A program made the position numbers and the translations under genes. A stretch of DNA of 9,459 bases from Bradyrhizobium sp. (GTDB lineage: Bacteria > Pseudomonadota > Alphaproteobacteria > Rhizobiales > Xanthobacteraceae): contig JAQGKC010000195.1 of the NCBI GenBank assembly GCA_028290305.1, positions 1 through 9,459 of the forward strand. The letters run 5' to 3'. This document shows, in pieces, positions 6,324 to 9,459 of this stretch. The first letter of the stretch is position 1. Each line of letters starts with the position of its first letter. The notes beneath the pieces are model-generated. The model was not told the DNA's origin, ran no database searches, and was given only the letters and a program-made list of their open reading frames with translations.

Positions 6324-7226
6324 ATGACCGTGTACTCCGTTCATCATAAGACGACGTATCGCTACAAACGACCTATTAGGCTGGGCGCGCATCAACTACT
6401 TTTCCGCCCGCGTGACAGCTTCGATCAGCACTTGCTGGATTCCCATCTCGACGTTACTCCCGAGCCTTCAGAGGTCAGATGGATTCACGACGTCTTCGGC
6501 AATTGTCTGACATTAGTCGACTTTAGCGCGAAGTGCGAACTGCTGGAATTTGACACCGTCATCCGTCTGGAACACACGCCCGAAAGTGCTCCCGACTTCC
6601 GGATAGAGGACTATGCACGCTCGCATCCGTTCTCGTATTCCGATGACGAAGCGCCGGACCTAGCGGCGTATATCCGTCGACACCATCCGCAAGATACCGA
6701 AGTAGAGGAATGGTTGGGAAAGTTCGTTCGGAAGGACATGAGCCAACCCACCGGACAGCTCCTGATGACGCTCAACGAAGCTATAGCTGAAGGATTCTCA
6801 TACGAGCGACGGACGTCCCGCGGGACGCAATCGCCTGGGGAAACCCTCAGGTATCAAAAAGGCACATGCAGGGACTTTGCGCTGTTGATGATGGAGGCGG
6901 CTCGGCTCCTGGGATTCGCGGCGCGGTTCGTCACCGGCTACGTCTACGTACCGAGACTTGACGGGCCACTTCGACTCGGAGGGGGCTCAACCCACGCTTG
7001 GTGCCAGATCTACGTCCCGGGATCAGGATGGGTAGAGTTCGATCCGACGAACGGGATCGTCGGTAATCGTGACCTCATCCGGGTAGGCGTTGCCCGAACG
7101 CCAGAACAAGCTATCCCACTTTCAGGTAGCTATTGGGGAGACGCGGAGGACGAACTCGGTTTGGAGGTCACAGTCAACGTGAAGACGGAGACTGAACCGA
7201 ACGTTCTTTCGACGGCGGCGGGCTAA
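6324..7226 (+). CDS. Transglutaminase-family protein (bacterial Cys-His-Asp type)
   Basis: This 300-residue protein has the two-part layout of bacterial transglutaminase-like proteins. The N-terminal beta region starts at VYSVHHKTTYRYKRPI, and the catalytic papain-like core carries the triad Cys182 in GTCRDFALLMMEAARLLG, His224 in STHAWCQIYV and Asp240 in FDPTNG. The Gly-Thr-Cys-Arg-Asp-Phe context and the Trp after the His are classical, so it is probably active as a protease or amidase-like cysteine enzyme. Its true substrate is unknown. There is no signal peptide, so it is likely cytoplasmic. I chose the ATG at 6324 because the protein then starts as the family usually does. A TTG at 6312 would add four residues. 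Neither start has a strong ribosome site. Such genes often accompany alpha-E or ATP-grasp-like genes, but none is present on either side here. Confidence 0.93.
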   Translation: MTVYSVHHKTTYRYKRPIRLGAHQLLFRPRDSFDQHLLDSHLDVTPEPSEVRWIHDVFGNCLTLVDFSAKCELLEFDTVIRLEHTPESAPDFRIEDYARSHPFSYSDDEAPDLAAYIRRHHPQDTEVEEWLGKFVRKDMSQPTGQLLMTLNEAIAEGFSYERRTSRGTQSPGETLRYQKGTCRDFALLMMEAARLLGFAARFVTGYVYVPRLDGPLRLGGGSTHAWCQIYVPGSGWVEFDPTNGIVGNRDLIRVGVARTPEQAIPLSGSYWGDAEDELGLEVTVNVKTETEPNVLSTAAG

Positions 7227-7689
7227 GGGGCCCATCGACGTGCGACTGATGAAAGGACGACGTGCGCGAGATCGCTGAACTTGGCGCGTCTTCATTCTTC
7301 TTTCCGGGCTCTTCGACTCCAGCTTCAATCTGCTGAAGTAGACGATTCGAATTCCTTCGACAGCTCCACTCTCCTTTGAACAGCTGACCAAGCACACACA
7401 GGGCCCTCTTCACACACAATCATACATGCTGAATCAGCCGCACGATCGGATTGACCCGGGCGAGCGAGAAGCATGCTACAGGGTGCGGAGCCGTCTTCAG
7501 TGTCCGTAGTTGAGCAAACCAGAAGACATTTGCTCGCGATGAGCCTTTCGCATTTTGACCCGGAGCGGAATTGAGGGGCACCAAGCCAACCCACCTGCAT
7601 GAAGGTGCTTTTTGATGCTGATTGCTTGGGCTAATCTATCGTGCTTCAGCGCAACGGCGGCCTGTTCCCCGGCGCACGCGAGAGGCTTA
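7227..7689. other. Long gap between transglutaminase and second kinase
   Basis: About 460 bases without a recognisable gene. Open frames of up to about 90 codons exist on the minus strand, but their Cys- and Ser-rich translations look non-coding. A 33-codon plus-strand frame (7473-7574) also lacks a ribosome site. The frame of the downstream kinase is open back to an ATG at 7615, preceded by AAGGTG, so the 3' end of this gap might be translated. No strong terminator follows the transglutaminase stop. Confidence 0.4.
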
Positions 7690-9459
7690 GTGGGCAAGGA
7701 CCTTCACCCAGGACCATCAGCTTGGCCCGCGAGCGGCGGCGAGATGGGCGCGCGCGTTCGCGCGTTCGATTGGAAGAAGACCCCGCTTGGGCCGATTTCC
7801 AGTTGGCCCCAGAGCCTCAAGACCACCATTGACCTCATGATGGCATCGCAACTTGCGATGAATCTGATCTGGGGTCCCGAGCGCATCCTTATCTATAATG
7901 AGGTCCATCGGGCGTTCATGGGGACGAAGCATCCTCGTGCCTTCGGCCGATCGGGGCGCGAAGTCTGGGGCGAGGTATGGGAGACGGCCGAGGCGATCCA
8001 CCACCGTGTTTTCGCGGGCGAGACCGTTACGCTGGAAGACCATCCTTGGACGCTCCTGCGCAACGGCGGTCCAGAGGAAGCGTTTTTCACTTCGTATTTT
8101 ACGCCCATCCGCGATGAGACGGGCGCGGTCGTCGCCAACCTCGCCACTGCTTTCGAAACCACCAACGCGGTAAAGGAAAAGGTGGAGCGGAACCGGGCCG
8201 AACGGGCCTTGCGCAACAGCGAAGCCAGGCTGCGCGAGGTACTCGAAGGGATCGGCGAGGCCTTTTATGCGCTTGATCAGGATCAACGTTTTCTTTACGC
8301 AAGCCGCAAGGCACTCGAGATCTGGGACAAGAAGCCCGACGATTTGATAGGCCTCCCGTTTCTCTCAGCGTTCCCGAACGCTGTCGGCACGCCGGACTAT
8401 GAGGCGCACCAGCGCGCACTTGAAACAGGCACGGCCCAGCATTTCGAGAGCATCTCGCCTTTGATTGGGCATTGGTTCGAAGTCGACATCTATCCAACCT
8501 CGACCGGTGTTTCTGTTGCGTTCCGAGACATCGATCGGCGTAAACAAGCAGAAGCGTTGCTGCGGGCCAGCGAAGCGCGGCTAAAGGCGGCAGTCGAACT
8601 AGTCGGGTTATCGCCTTATTCTGGCGACCCTAGGACCGGCGCTCTCGATTGGGATGCACGCCTTAAGGCAATGTGGGGATTGCCCGCTGACACCATCGTC
8701 GACGCACCGATGGCTGTCGCGGCCATACACCCTGACGACCAGGCTCGGGTCGCAGCGGCGTGGGAAGCCTCACTCGATCCCGCCAGCGTTGGCGTTTTCG
8801 TGGCCGAGTACCGTGTGCTGGGAATCGAGGATGGCATAGAACGTTGGGTCTCTACCCATGCCCAAAATTTCTTTGAAGGCCGACAGCCGGTCGGATTCAT
8901 TGGTGCCATACGCGAGATCACAGAGGAGAAGCATGCCGAGGCGCGTCTGCTCGAGAGCGAAGCACGGCTGCAGGTGGCCGTCGATCTCGTGAGGCTCGGC
9001 CGCTATGTTTGGAATCCGCAAACCAATGAGTTGCAATGGGACGACACGTTGCGGGCAATGTGGGGCCTGGCTGCAGGCGCGCCTGTCGATTACGAGGTGT
9101 GGAGGGCCGGCGTGCATCCAGACGATCTTGCGCGCGTCGAGGCTGCGGTCCACCGGTGCACCGACCCGCGGGGCGATGGCGTCTACGATATCGAGTACCG
9201 GGTCATCGGAAAAATGGACGGCGTGGAACGCTGGATCGCGACCCGCGGGCAGACCAATTTCGAGAACGAAGCGCCAGTTTCGTTTTTCGGTGTCGCCCTG
9301 GAGGTCACAGGCCGCAAACGTATTGAAAGAAGGCTCGAGCGCCGCGTTGAAGACCGGACGCGCGAACTGGAGGAGGCCAACCGGCAGCTGCGCTCTCAGA
9401 TAGAGAAACGGGAGATCGCCGAAGCCGAGGTCCAGCAGTTGCAGCGGCTCGATGCGATC
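7690..9459 (+). CDS. Multi-PAS sensor histidine kinase, 3' end outside the window
   Basis: The frame is open to the last base, giving 590 visible residues from the GTG at 7690 (ribosome site GAGAGG, 4 nt upstream). Alternative starts are the ATGs at 7615 and 7744. The N-terminus SGGEMGARVRAFDW, then TPLGPISSWPQSL and LIWGPERILIYNE, is a PAS-like module typical of large alphaproteobacterial hybrid kinases (about 19-165). Three more PAS units follow: about 178-290, 298-415 and 427-540. The last two resemble each other (AMWGL, HPDD-x-ARV, EYRV-x-G, DG-x-ERW). A coiled coil (about 543-585) rich in Glu and Arg leads to QQLQRLDAI, which in this family directly precedes the phospho-acceptor motif AHDFNN. 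The kinase core, and any receiver, therefore lies beyond the window. No membrane segment is visible, so sensing is probably cytoplasmic. The kinase identity is inferred from the sensory part and linker. Confidence 0.88.
   Translation, partial: MGKDLHPGPSAWPASGGEMGARVRAFDWKKTPLGPISSWPQSLKTTIDLMMASQLAMNLIWGPERILIYNEVHRAFMGTKHPRAFGRSGREVWGEVWETAEAIHHRVFAGETVTLEDHPWTLLRNGGPEEAFFTSYFTPIRDETGAVVANLATAFETTNAVKEKVERNRAERALRNSEARLREVLEGIGEAFYALDQDQRFLYASRKALEIWDKKPDDLIGLPFLSAFPNAVGTPDYEAHQRALETGTAQHFESISPLIGHWFEVDIYPTSTGVSVAFRDIDRRKQAEALLRASEARLKAAVELVGLSPYSGDPRTGALDWDARLKAMWGLPADTIVDAPMAVAAIHPDDQARVAAAWEASLDPASVGVFVAEYRVLGIEDGIERWVSTHAQNFFEGRQPVGFIGAIREITEEKHAEARLLESEARLQVAVDLVRLGRYVWNPQTNELQWDDTLRAMWGLAAGAPVDYEVWRAGVHPDDLARVEAAVHRCTDPRGDGVYDIEYRVIGKMDGVERWIATRGQTNFENEAPVSFFGVALEVTGRKRIERRLERRVEDRTRELEEANRQLRSQIEKREIAEAEVQQLQRLDAI

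Noticed and set aside
7473..7574. 33-codon plus-strand frame
   Set aside because: Too short to support, no ribosome site, no family recognised.
7550..7580. Stretch TTTTGACCCGGAGCGGAATT resembling non-coding ends of some insertion sequences
   Set aside because: The likeness is from memory, there is no matching inverted end, target duplication or transposase fragment nearby.
7325..7600. Minus-strand frame of 91 codons in the gap before the second kinase
   Set aside because: Cys- and Ser-rich composition, no recognised motif and no convincing ribosome site.

Overview
The window looks like chromosomal DNA of a high-GC alphaproteobacterium. The protein styles (multi-PAS histidine kinases, secreted TPR proteins, a bacterial-type transglutaminase) most resemble Bradyrhizobium and its relatives in the Nitrobacteraceae. 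That placement rests on recalled family resemblance, not on a search.

Left half (about 342-5085, all minus strand, read right to left). A secreted 533-residue TPR protein is followed, after a 53-nt gap holding a strong stem-loop, by a small membrane-anchored TPR protein. After a further leader of roughly 330 nt comes a GAF-PAS-PAS sensor histidine kinase with a complete kinase core and no receiver. A candidate promoter with an inverted repeat in its spacer lies about 125 bp upstream of the first TPR gene. The three genes could form one unit in which cell-envelope TPR proteins are co-expressed with a sensor, but the leader before the kinase could hold its own promoter.

Middle (about 5086-6323). 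This gene-poor stretch contains several inverted repeats and decayed genes. On the plus strand is a frameshifted remnant of a luciferase-like flavin monooxygenase. Meeting it tail to tail on the minus strand is a frameshifted, truncated small Cys-x2-Cys (zinc-ribbon-like) protein. Next to these is a possible 45-codon basic ORF. The region reads as a rearrangement scar.

Right half (about 6324-9459, plus strand). A complete transglutaminase-family protein with a Cys-His-Asp triad is followed by about 460 bases with no convincing gene. Then a second multi-PAS sensor kinase begins. Its frame stays open to the last base and the window ends just before the expected phospho-acceptor histidine, so only about 590 residues of its sensory part are visible.

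I see no RNA genes, CRISPR array, intact insertion sequence or response-regulator gene. I found no clear evidence of a wholly new system. The most unusual items are the TPR-TPR-kinase cluster, the histidine-rich motif of the large TPR protein, the intercistronic stem-loop and the pseudogene junction.
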